Source: Quadrisphaera sp. RL12-1S
GTDB lineage: Bacteria > Actinomycetota > Actinomycetes > Actinomycetales > Quadrisphaeraceae
DNA: 64,000 bases
Direction of reading: 5' to 3'
Assembly: GCF_014270065.1 (NCBI RefSeq)
Contig: NZ_JACNME010000015.1
Coordinates: forward strand, 1 to 64,000
The notes under the pieces were generated by a model. That model was not told where the DNA came from. It did not search any database and saw nothing but the letters and a program-made list of their open reading frames with translations. How positions within the stretch are numbered: position 1 is the first letter of the stretch; every line of letters starts with the position of its first letter. Position numbers and translations under genes: made by a program. Below are positions 33,571-43,253 of this stretch, piece by piece.

Positions 33571-34794
33571 ATGACCGCCACCCCGCTGCGCCCCACCTCC
33601 TCGACGCCACCGGCGCGCACGCGCGTCCCCACCGGCTGGTACTCCCCCGCCGACTGCTCCCTCGACGACTTCCGGTCGATCGTCGAGGGGGGCCTGGCCG
33701 AGACGTCCCTGGACGACCACCCGTACGCCGACGCGCTCGAGCAGGGCGTGCTCGTCTACGGCTCCCGGTTGCGCGAGCACACGACCACGGCCGAGGGCCG
33801 GCGCGACGTGCAGGCCGAGCTGGCGCGGGCCCTGGCGGACGGGCCCGGGATCGTGGTGTTCAAGGGCGCCTTCGACCACGACGACGTCGACCGCGCGACG
33901 GGCGTCTTCGCCGCGATGATCGAGGAGCAGAGGGCCGCGGGCACGGCCTCCGGGGACCACTTCGCCAAGCCCGGCGCCAACGACCGGGTGTGGGGCGCGC
34001 TGGACAAGCTGGCCGTGCGCGCCCCGGAGGTGTTCGCCCGCTACTACGCCAACGACGTCCTGGCCCTCGTCTCCGAGGCCTGGCTGGGCCGCGGCTACCA
34101 GGTGACCTCGCAGGTCAACGTGGTCAACCCCGGCGGCCAGGCGCAGACCGCGCACCGCGACTACCACCTGGGGTTCATGGACCAGGCGCAGGCGCTGGGC
34201 TACCCGGCCCAGGTGCACGCGCTCTCCCCGGTGCTCACGCTCCAGGGGGCGGTGGCGCACGTCGACATGCCGGTCGAGACCGGCCCGACGCTGTACCTGC
34301 CGCACTCGCAGAAGCACCCCGCCGGCTACATCGCCTTCCACCGGCGCGAGTTCACCCAGTACTTCCTCGAGCACTCCGTGCAGCTGCCGCTGGCCAAGGG
34401 CGACGCGGCCTTCTTCAACCCCGCCCTGTTCCACGGCGCCGGCACCAACCGGAGCACCGACGTGCGCCGCATGGCCAACCTCCTCCAGGTGTCGTCGGGG
34501 TTCGGCCGGGCGATGGAGGACGTCGACCGGGTGGCGGCCTCGAAGGCGCTGTTCGGCGCGCTGAGCGCCCAGAAGGCGGCGGGGGTGGACGAGCGGTCGC
34601 TGCGCAACGTCGTGGCGGCCTCGGCGGAGGGCTACGCCTTCCCGACCAACCTCGACAGGGACCAGCCGATCGACGGTCTGGCACCGCAGACCCAGGCCGA
34701 GCTGGTCTGGCAGGCGCTGTCCGAGGGGTGGGACGCCGCGCGCTTGGAGGAGGCCCTCGACGCCCAGGCCGCCCGCCGCCGCTCCGCCGTCTGA
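33571..34794 (+). CDS. Phytanoyl-CoA dioxygenase (PhyH)-family Fe(II)/2-oxoglutarate oxygenase
   Basis: This 407-residue protein belongs to the PhyH family of iron/2-oxoglutarate oxygenases. The metal triad is visible: His195 and Asp197 in TAHRDYHLGF, and His288 in NPALFHGAGTNRS, followed by an Arg that would hold 2-oxoglutarate. It lies at the head of a plus-strand group with iolG, a sugar isomerase and iolE, and beside inositol-type regulators, so its substrate is likely an inositol derivative. Oxidative demethylation of O-methyl-inositols such as pinitol is one idea; hydroxylation of another cyclitol is another. The ATG at 33571 follows GAGAGGC. A perfect inverted repeat begins four bases after the stop. 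Confidence 0.88.
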   Translation: MTATPLRPTSSTPPARTRVPTGWYSPADCSLDDFRSIVEGGLAETSLDDHPYADALEQGVLVYGSRLREHTTTAEGRRDVQAELARALADGPGIVVFKGAFDHDDVDRATGVFAAMIEEQRAAGTASGDHFAKPGANDRVWGALDKLAVRAPEVFARYYANDVLALVSEAWLGRGYQVTSQVNVVNPGGQAQTAHRDYHLGFMDQAQALGYPAQVHALSPVLTLQGAVAHVDMPVETGPTLYLPHSQKHPAGYIAFHRREFTQYFLEHSVQLPLAKGDAAFFNPALFHGAGTNRSTDVRRMANLLQVSSGFGRAMEDVDRVAASKALFGALSAQKAAGVDERSLRNVVAASAEGYAFPTNLDRDQPIDGLAPQTQAELVWQALSEGWDAARLEEALDAQAARRRSAV

Positions 34795-34797
34795 CCC

Positions 34798-34848
34798 CCG
34801 TGATCATGGGCGGTCGGACACCTGGTGGCCGACCGCCCATGATCACGG
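34798..34848. repeat. Perfect 20-bp inverted repeat with GTGATCATG ends
   Basis: Arms 34798-34817 and 34829-34848 are perfect reverse complements around an 11-base loop. The outer end is CCGTGATCATGGGCGG. It begins four bases after the dioxygenase stop and ends 12 bases before the -35 of the next promoter, so it could be a terminator insulating the two. Related repeats are at 17235-17283 and 32832-32892. Confidence 0.9.
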
Positions 34849-34859
34849 TCGGTGGGGTC

Positions 34860-34890
34860 TTGACGGTATGACCTGACAACTCGCTAGCAT
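34860..34890 (+). promoter_or_regulatory. Promoter of iolG-isomerase-iolE with internal operator
   Basis: TTGACG (34860-34865) and TAGCAT (34885-34890) are 19 bases apart. TGACCTGACA (34869-34878), one base different from the TGTCCTGACA sites, lies in the spacer, where a bound repressor would exclude RNA polymerase. The iolG start follows about 55 bases later. Confidence 0.5.
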
Positions 34891-34944
34891 CGCCGGCGGC
34901 GCCCCGGCGCACCTGCACCATCTCGACGACGAGGAGCCCCTCCG

Positions 34945-35964
34945 GTGACCAGCCCCGCCACGCCCGTGCGCATCGCCCTCGTCGGCAGCGGCCGCATCGG
35001 CCAGGTCCACGCGGCCACGGTGCACCGCTCCGAAGGCGCGGTGCTGCAGGTCGTGGCCGACCCGTTCATCGCCGGTGCGGAGTCGGTGGTGTCCCGCTTC
35101 GGCGGCAGGGCCACCACCGACGCCCTCGAGGCCATCACCGCCGACGACGTCGACGCCGTGGTGGTCGCCTCCCCCACCTCCACCCACGTGGACCTCATCG
35201 CGGCCTGCCTGGACGCCGGCAAGCCGGTGCTGTGCGAGAAGCCGATCGACCTGGACATCGCTCGCGTCGACGGGCTGCGCGCCCGCGCCGCGGCGGCGTC
35301 GGTCCCGGTGGCCCTCGGCTTCAACCGGCGCTTCGACCCGCACTTCGCCGAGCTGCACCGCCGCGTCCAGGCCGGGGAGATCGGCCCGCTGGAGCAGCTG
35401 ACCATCGTCAGCCGCGACCCGGCGCCCGCCCCGGAGGACTACATCAAGGTCTCCGGCGGCATCTTCCGCGACATGACCATCCACGACTTCGACACCGCGC
35501 GCTGGTTCGTGCCCGACGTCGTGGCCGTCACCGCGGTGGGGCTGAACCAGTTCTCCGACGTCATCGCGCAGCACGACGACTACGACGGCGCCGTGGTGAC
35601 CCTCGTCGGCGCGGGTGGGCAGTCGGTGACCATCACCAACTCCCGCCACTGCGCGGCCGGCTACGACCAGCGCCTGGAGGCCACCGGCCCGCTGGGCACC
35701 CTGTCCGTCGGCAACGTCACCGACACCCTGGTGCGCTCGTCCACCGGTGCCTCCGGCGACTCCGGCGCGCCCTTCCAGAACTTCTTCCTGGAGCGCTACG
35801 CCCGCGCCTACTCCGCCGAGCTGGAGTCCTTCCTCACCGCCGTCCGCGGGGGCGAGCTGACGGGCCCCGGCTTCGAGGACGGCCGCGCCGCCCTGGTGCT
35901 CGCGGACGCCGCGGGGGTCTCGGCCCGCGAGGGCCGCACCGTCCGCGTCGACCTGTCCGCCTGA
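34945..35964 (+). CDS. iolG: Inositol 2-dehydrogenase, IdhA-type
   Basis: This Gfo/Idh/MocA protein (339 aa) has GSGRIGQVHA near the N-terminus, Lys99 in CEKP, and Asp176 and His180 in GGIFRDMTIHDFDTARWF. This last pattern is close to the rhizobial myo-inositol dehydrogenase IdhA. It oxidises myo-inositol, and perhaps other isomers, with NAD. It heads the transcript iolG-isomerase-iolE; the GTG at 34945 has GAGGAG ten bases upstream. It is one of three inositol-dehydrogenase-like proteins encoded in the locus, and the best candidate for the main myo-inositol enzyme because it is with iolE. Confidence 0.9.
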   Translation: MTSPATPVRIALVGSGRIGQVHAATVHRSEGAVLQVVADPFIAGAESVVSRFGGRATTDALEAITADDVDAVVVASPTSTHVDLIAACLDAGKPVLCEKPIDLDIARVDGLRARAAAASVPVALGFNRRFDPHFAELHRRVQAGEIGPLEQLTIVSRDPAPAPEDYIKVSGGIFRDMTIHDFDTARWFVPDVVAVTAVGLNQFSDVIAQHDDYDGAVVTLVGAGGQSVTITNSRHCAAGYDQRLEATGPLGTLSVGNVTDTLVRSSTGASGDSGAPFQNFFLERYARAYSAELESFLTAVRGGELTGPGFEDGRAALVLADAAGVSAREGRTVRVDLSA

Positions 35965-35977
35965 GCCCCCGCGCGGC

Positions 35978-36868
35978 ATGACCTCCCCGGCGCTGGTCGC
36001 CAGCTGCTGGACGACCGCCGGTGACGCGCTGCCGGCGGGAGACCGCGAGCGCAGCCCTCTGCCGCTGCCCGAGCGCGTCCGCGCCGTCGCCGCCACCGGC
36101 TGGGTCGGCCTGGGCCTGCTCCACGCCGACCTCGACGGCCTGTCCCCCGCCGACCTCGCCGCGCTCGGAGGGCTGGTCCGCTCCCAGGGCCTCACCCACG
36201 TGGAGGTGGAGCTGCTCGACGGCTGGTGGGACGACGACGAGGGCGCGTGGCGGCCGCGGTGGGACCTGCTGCTCGCCGCCGCCCGTGAGCTGGGAGCGGC
36301 GCTGGTCAAGGCCACGCCACCCCCGGCCGGGCACACCGGAGACCTAGTCGTCCGCCTGCGCGCCCTCGCCGAGGAGGCGGCCGCCTCCGGAACGCGCCTC
36401 GCGCTCGAGCCGGTGCCGTGGGCGGCGGTGGCGAGCATCCCCGCCGGCGCCGACCTCGTCCGCGAGGTCGGCCACCCGGCGTTCGGTCTGGTGGTCGACG
36501 CGTGGCACGTCTTCCGGGCCGGGACGTCGCTGGAGGAGCTGGCCGCGTCGCTGTCCGGCGGCGACCCCGTCGTCGTCGCGGTGGAGCTCGACGACGCCGA
36601 CGCGACCGTGGTCGGCACCCTCTTCGAGGACACCCGCGACCGCCGCCGCTACTGCGGCGAGGGGGTCTTCGACCTGCCCGGTCTCGTGCGCGTGCTGCGC
36701 GGTGCCGGGTTCGAGGGGCCGTGGGGCGTGGAGGCGCTCTCCACCGAGCACCGCGCCCTCCCCCTCGACGCCGGGCTCGCCCGCGCCCGCGACGCCGCCA
36801 TCGCCGTCCTGACAGCCCCTCCTCAGCCCCGCACCCCGCTCGACCCCCAGACCCGGAGGCCCTCGTGA
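35978..36868 (+). CDS. Sugar phosphate isomerase/epimerase-family TIM barrel protein
   Basis: The protein (296 aa) has the AP-endonuclease-2/xylose-isomerase-like TIM barrel. Likely metal ligands are in LALEPVPW, FGLVVDAWHVFRAG (Asp and His) and WGVEALSTEH (Glu). Members of this group near iol genes act as inosose isomerases (IolI) or as IolH-type proteins. The ATG at 35978 lies 13 bases after iolG, and the stop overlaps the start of iolE by four bases, so it is in the operon. I cannot decide between an inosose isomerase and another epimerase. Confidence 0.82.
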   Translation: MTSPALVASCWTTAGDALPAGDRERSPLPLPERVRAVAATGWVGLGLLHADLDGLSPADLAALGGLVRSQGLTHVEVELLDGWWDDDEGAWRPRWDLLLAAARELGAALVKATPPPAGHTGDLVVRLRALAEEAAASGTRLALEPVPWAAVASIPAGADLVREVGHPAFGLVVDAWHVFRAGTSLEELAASLSGGDPVVVAVELDDADATVVGTLFEDTRDRRRYCGEGVFDLPGLVRVLRGAGFEGPWGVEALSTEHRALPLDAGLARARDAAIAVLTAPPQPRTPLDPQTRRPS

Positions 36869-37746
36869 CCGACCTGAAGATCGCTGGCGCACCCATCACG
36901 TGGGGCGTGTGCGAGGTGCCCGGCTGGGGCGCGCAGCTGCCCGTGGAGCGCGTGCTGCGCGAGATGCGCCAGCTCGGGCTGACGGCCACCGAGTTCGGCC
37001 CCGAGGGGTTCCTCCCGGTCGACCCCGCCGACCGCGCCGCCGTGCTGCGCGAGAACGGCCTGGCGGCGGTCGGCGGCTTCGTGCCCGTCGTGCTGCACGA
37101 CCCCCAGCGCGACCCGCTGCCCGCGCTCCAGTCCGAGCTGGAGGCGTTCGTGGCCGCCGGCGCCGGCGTCGTCGTCCTGTCGGCCGACTCGGGGCTGGCC
37201 GGCTACGACGAGCGCGTGGAGCTGGACGAGACCGGCTGGTCGACGCTGCTGGGCAACCTCGTCCGCCTGCGCGACGCCGCCGCCGAGGTGGGCGTGCTCG
37301 CGGTGCTGCACCCGCACGTCGGCACGCTGGTCGAGTCGAAGGACGACGTCGAGCGCGTCATCGCCGGCTGCGACGTCGGGCTCTGCCTGGACTCCGGCCA
37401 CCTGCTCATCGGCGGGACCGACCCCGTCGCCCTGGCGCAGGCCCACCCCGAGCGGATCCGCCACGTGCACCTCAAGGACGTCGACGCCGCCACCGCGCAG
37501 CGCGTCCGCGATGGCGAGCTGACCTACTACCAGGCGGTGCAGGAGGGCCTGTACCGCCCGCTCGGCCAGGGCGACGTCGACGTGCGGTCCCTGCTCCGCT
37601 CGCTCCTGGCCGCCGGGTACGACGGCTGGTTCGTGCTCGAGCAGGACACCGTGCTGCAGCTGCTGCCCGAGGACGGCGAGGGCCCCGTGGCCGACGCCTC
37701 CGCGAGCGCCGACCACCTGCGTCAGCTGGCCGCCGAGCTGGCCTGA
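36865..37746 (+). CDS. iolE: myo-Inosose-2 dehydratase
   Basis: IolE (293 aa) dehydrates scyllo-inosose to 3D-(3,5/4)-trihydroxycyclohexane-1,2-dione, the IolD substrate. It starts VTDLKIAGAPITWGVCEVPGWG, cut here to IAGAPITWGVCEVPGWG, a signature of the family. Metal ligands are in VLHPHVGTLVES, GLCLDSGHLLIGG and RHVHLKDVD, with a final FVLEQD. The GTG at 36865 overlaps the previous stop (GTGA). A strong hairpin follows the stop (37772-37811). Confidence 0.95.
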   Translation: MTDLKIAGAPITWGVCEVPGWGAQLPVERVLREMRQLGLTATEFGPEGFLPVDPADRAAVLRENGLAAVGGFVPVVLHDPQRDPLPALQSELEAFVAAGAGVVVLSADSGLAGYDERVELDETGWSTLLGNLVRLRDAAAEVGVLAVLHPHVGTLVESKDDVERVIAGCDVGLCLDSGHLLIGGTDPVALAQAHPERIRHVHLKDVDAATAQRVRDGELTYYQAVQEGLYRPLGQGDVDVRSLLRSLLAAGYDGWFVLEQDTVLQLLPEDGEGPVADASASADHLRQLAAELA

Positions 37747-37771
37747 CCGGCGGCGCCGTCGAGGTCGGGGT

Positions 37772-37811
37772 CGGGGCGGGGGGACCCCTCGGCTGGAGTC
37801 CCCCCGCCCCG
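37772..37811. terminator. Bidirectional terminator between iolE and ppsA
   Basis: A perfect 14-base stem (37772-37785 and 37798-37811) with a 12-base loop fills the gap between the two convergent genes. It is very GC-rich with no T-run. It probably ends both transcripts. Confidence 0.7.
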
Positions 37812-37814
37812 GTC

Positions 37815-40258
<2,444 letters not shown>

Positions 40259-40262
<4 letters not shown>

Positions 40263-41122
40263 GGGGACTCATCTCCGGACAGGCGCTCTCGGCGCAGCTC
40301 GAGGGACTGGAGGATCACGGCGGACATCTCCTCCACGCTCTTGGTGGAGGAGTTCACGAAGGGGATGCGGTTGCGCTGGTAGAGCTGCTCGGCGCGGCGC
40401 AGCTCGAGGGTGCACTGGGCCAGGGAGGCGTAGCGGGACGAGGGGCGGCGCTCGTGCCGGACCTGGCTCAGCCGCAGCGGCGTGGTGGTCACCCCGAAGC
40501 AGCGGCCGGCGTACGGGGCGACCAGCGGTGGCAGCCCGTCGGTGGGGAAGTCGTCGTCGGTGAGGGGGTAGTTGGCCACGAGCACCCCGTGCTGCAGCGC
40601 GAGGTACATCGTGGTGGGGGTCTTGCCGCAGCGGCTGGGAGCCACGATGATCACCTCCGCCTGGTCGAGGGCGCGCGTGCTCTGCCCGTCGTCGTGCTCG
40701 ATGGCGAACTCCACGGCGCGCATCCGCGCGAAGTACGCCGTGGTGTCACCGAGGGTGTGGAACTGGCCCAGCTGCTCCGACGCCGTGGTGTCCAGCACCT
40801 GCTCCAGCTCGGTGAGGTGCCCTCCCAGCAGGTCGATCCGGTCTCCCGGGGCCGCGGCCAGGGCCGCGAGCACCGCCGGGTCCTTGACGGTGGTGAAGAC
40901 CACCGGTGCCAGGCCCGCGGCCTGGGCGCGCTCGAGCGCCCTGACCACCTGCGCCGCGCCGCGACCCCCCTCGACGAAGGGCAGCGTGCGGCGCACGAAC
41001 TGCACGCCGGGGAAGTTCGCGAGCAGCGCGTTGCCGAGCGTCTGAGCCGTGATCCCCGTGCTGTCCGAGACGAAGAAGGCCGCGCGCCGCACGGGTGCCG
41101 CTCCCGGCGGGGTCAAGCCCAC
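40259..41122 (-). CDS. ppsR: PEP synthase regulatory protein (bifunctional kinase/pyrophosphorylase)
   Basis: This DUF299 protein (287 aa) phosphorylates (inactivates) and dephosphorylates (activates) PEP synthase using ADP and phosphate. It has [19 protein letters not shown] at the N-terminus, the P-loop [15 protein letters not shown] at about residues 160-175, and YANYPLT-like and [16 protein letters not shown] segments (here [12 protein letters not shown]). The coding sequence runs directly into ppsA with a four-base overlap, and its start overlaps the upstream unknown gene by 10 bases. The linked target ppsA makes the assignment firm. The ATG or GTG at 41122 is followed by a short proline-containing N-terminus that may be trimmed. 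Confidence 0.93.
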
Positions 41123-41802
41123 GCGACGGGCGACCCGCAGCTCCAGACCTCGGAGCCACCGCGGAGCCGGACGCGCAGACGCCTGCCCTCGGGCCAGGCG
41201 ACGTCATCGCGCAGGGGGTGGCCGTGCTCGTCGTCCAGGGGCAGGCCCACCGAGTGGACGAGCGCCGTCCACGGCTCCCCCGCCTCGATGCGCTCCAGCG
41301 CTGCCCGGCCGACGTGCGCCTCCTCGCCGAGGGACAGGACCGCCACCGGGGAGTCCGTGAAGAGCACCCCCAGCTCCGGCCCCGGTGCACCGTTCCCGTC
41401 CACGGCGAAGGGCACCAGCCACGCGGTCCGACCCCGCGAGGCGCCGCTCAGCGCGCGCAGCGCCGCGGCCTCGCGCTGCTCCTCGTCAGCGGGCTCGGGG
41501 GTGCCGGGTCCAGCGGCGACGTCGAAGTCGCGCAGGTCGCGCAGCTCCGGGACGAGCAGGTCGTCGAGGGGCAGGTCCGAGAGGTCGGCGGCAGCCGAGG
41601 AACCTGCGGGCCTGCGGAACGTGCCCCAGCGCACTCCGGTGGCGGCCAGGCGGTGGCGCTGCTCGCCAGAACCGTCGACCAGCTCCACCGCGGCCGGGCG
41701 CAGGATGCGCCGGACGCGCATCTCCCAGGTGTGCAGGTCCCGGCGGACCGCTGCCAGGTGGGGCTCGGTGCTGGAGCGGTGGCGCTGCGCGAGGACGGTC
41801 AC
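41113..41802 (-). CDS. Hypothetical protein upstream of ppsR
   Basis: I do not recognise this 229-residue protein. It starts MTVLAQRHRSSTEPHLAAVRRD and has a basic N-terminal third, an acidic middle (PADEEQREAAALRAL) and a beta-rich C-terminal half containing WLVPFAVDGNGAPG and [12 protein letters not shown]. No membrane segment, signal or known motif is apparent. The GTG at 41802 has a GAGGAGAAC ribosome site, and the 3' end overlaps ppsR by 10 bases, so it is probably in the same transcript. Codon use fits the window. Function unknown. Confidence 0.65.
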   Translation of the reverse strand: MTVLAQRHRSSTEPHLAAVRRDLHTWEMRVRRILRPAAVELVDGSGEQRHRLAATGVRWGTFRRPAGSSAAADLSDLPLDDLLVPELRDLRDFDVAAGPGTPEPADEEQREAAALRALSGASRGRTAWLVPFAVDGNGAPGPELGVLFTDSPVAVLSLGEEAHVGRAALERIEAGEPWTALVHSVGLPLDDEHGHPLRDDVAWPEGRRLRVRLRGGSEVWSCGSPVAWA

Positions 41803-41900
41803 GCGTTCTCCTCAGGTCCGATGAGCGGGAGTCCGAGGATCTGTGGAGCCGGCAGCGCTCCGCCAGGACGTTTTGGTGTGAAGTTCGGCGGTTCTTGCGG

Positions 41901-41923
41901 TCTGGTCAGGAACGAGGACCAGA
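41901..41923 (-). terminator. Weak hairpin after thioesterase gene
   Basis: A 7-base stem (41901-41907 and 41917-41923) with a 9-base loop lies shortly after the thioesterase stop on the minus strand, in a 138-base gap that otherwise shows nothing recognisable apart from the ribosome site of the next gene. Confidence 0.3.
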
Positions 41924-41940
41924 GACCCCTCCGTCAGCCC

Positions 41941-42450
41941 TCACGGCGCGCTCGGTCCCCCCGCGACCCCCTCGCCCGGGGCCCCCTCGCCCGCGCGCGG
42001 GAACCCCGCCACGGGCATCCGGTGCCTGGGCACCCGGTCGCGCGCGTACGTCACCTCGGTGTACCCGTGCGGAGCCGGACGCCCGTCGTCGCCGAGGTTG
42101 ACGAAGACGATCTGGTCGATGGTGACGATCTCCTCGCGCGTGACCATGTTGCGCACCTCCGCGCGCACGGTCAGGGACGTCCGACCGAAGCGGACCACCC
42201 GCAGCCCCATCTCCACGAGGTCCCCCACCTGCGCCGGGGCCGTGAAGACCGCGGACGAGATGAGCTTGGTGACCACGCGGTGGCTGCCCAGCTGGAGGAT
42301 CGCGTAGATCGCGGCCTCCTCGTCCACCCACCGCACGATGCTCCCGGCCGAGGTGGTGCCGTTCGCGTTGAGGTGCTCGGGCCTCACCCAGGTGCGGGTG
42401 CGGAAGCTGATGGGTGCGACGTCGTCACCCCGGTCTGCTGAGCCGAACAC
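41941..42450 (-). CDS. Acyl-CoA thioesterase, hotdog fold
   Basis: This 169-residue hotdog thioesterase resembles YciA-type acyl-CoA hydrolases. It shows TRTWVRPEHLNANGTTSAGSIVRWVDEEAA, cut here to VRPEHLNANGTTSAG and IVRWVDEEAA, with the catalytic Asp in the latter, and VVTKLISSAVFTAPAQVGDLVE. It would release free fatty acids from acyl-CoA. The GTG at 42450 lies 7 bases after TAGCGT, so it is probably leaderless. The C-terminal 25 residues are Gly/Pro/Ala-rich. Confidence 0.88.
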   Translation of the reverse strand: MFGSADRGDDVAPISFRTRTWVRPEHLNANGTTSAGSIVRWVDEEAAIYAILQLGSHRVVTKLISSAVFTAPAQVGDLVEMGLRVVRFGRTSLTVRAEVRNMVTREEIVTIDQIVFVNLGDDGRPAPHGYTEVTYARDRVPRHRMPVAGFPRAGEGAPGEGVAGGPSAP

Positions 42451-42457
42451 CCGCCCG

Positions 42458-42463
42458 ACGCTA
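42458..42463 (-). promoter_or_regulatory. -10 element (TAGCGT) for leaderless thioesterase gene
   Basis: TAGCGT on the minus strand ends seven bases before the GTG at 42450. There is no ribosome-binding site. Confidence 0.5.
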
Positions 42464-42483
42464 CCCGGGGAACCTGTGGATGA

Positions 42484-43149
42484 TCACTGGGTGGGGTGGT
42501 CCCTGCCCTGGGGCGTGCAGACGCAGACCCGGTCTCCGCCGGGGTCCGTCAGCACGGTGAAGGCGGGGGCCGCGCCGGTGTCCACCGCGGCTCCCGCGGA
42601 GGCGGCGGCGGCGACCACGTCCCCGGCGGCCTCGGCCGCCACGCTGACGTCCAGGTGCCACCGGCTGGGCGCGGGGGTGTCCGTGCGCTGGAACCACACC
42701 GACGGGCCGCGGTCGTGAGGGTCGACGAGCGAGCCGTCGCTCCCGCGCACCACGTAGCCCAGGGCCGCCTGCCACACGCCCTGGACGCGCTCGGGGTCGG
42801 AGGTGTCCAGCGCCAGCTCGAGGGAGCGCGGCAGCGCCGGCTCGGCGACGGCGCCGAGGCCGGCCGCCAGCTGCGAGGTGCGCCGCGCCGCCGTGACGTC
42901 GAGCGCGGTCACCCGCCAGCCGGCGCTGTGCGTGGTCCAGCTGAGGAAGACCAGGTCGTAGCGCCAGTCGAGGCTGGGGTGGTGGTCGAGCTCCTCGGAC
43001 AGCGCCCCCACCCCGGCCACCAGCTCCAGGGCGAGGGCCGGCGAGGGCGCCCGGAAGGCCGTGCGCAGCGCGCCGAGGCGGCCTCGCCAGTCGGGGAGGG
43101 AGTCCAGCGCGGCCTGGGCGGCCGTGGCGTCGAGGGGCGTGCGGTCCAC
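42484..43149 (-). CDS. Pterin-4a-carbinolamine dehydratase fused to glyoxalase-like domain
   Basis: This protein (221 aa) has two parts. The N-terminal half (about 1-95) resembles pterin-4a-carbinolamine dehydratase, with ELDHHPSLDWRYDLVFLSWTTHSAGWRVTALD, here the key pieces ELDHHPSLDWRYD and HSAGWRVTALD. The C-terminal half (about 105-220) is a VOC/glyoxalase-like fold with LELALDTSDPERV and WHLDVSV. Similar fusions are known in actinobacteria. The start GTG at 43149 is chosen because TAGCCT ends seven bases before it; a GTG or ATG ten codons further up would span that -10 element. Whether the C-terminal domain has activity is unknown. Confidence 0.8.
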   Translation of the reverse strand: MDRTPLDATAAQAALDSLPDWRGRLGALRTAFRAPSPALALELVAGVGALSEELDHHPSLDWRYDLVFLSWTTHSAGWRVTALDVTAARRTSQLAAGLGAVAEPALPRSLELALDTSDPERVQGVWQAALGYVVRGSDGSLVDPHDRGPSVWFQRTDTPAPSRWHLDVSVAAEAAGDVVAAAASAGAAVDTGAAPAFTVLTDPGGDRVCVCTPQGRDHPTQ

Positions 43150-43156
43150 GGCGGTG

Positions 43157-43162
43157 AGGCTA
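43157..43162 (-). promoter_or_regulatory. -10 element (TAGCCT) that decides the start at 43149
   Basis: TAGCCT is followed by seven bases and the GTG. It lies inside the alternative longer reading frame, which argues for the shorter, leaderless product. Confidence 0.5.
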
Positions 43163-43253
43163 GCCAGGTGCGCCCACACCGGGCCTGACCTGAGCGGTGG
43201 CCCCCACCGACCGTGGTCACCGCGACGGGGGTCGGGGACCGACCCGCGCCGCG

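Noticed and set aside
43180-43253. Possible tRNA-Ser next to serS
   Set aside because: No cloverleaf, CCA end or tRNA-like T-loop is visible around serS.
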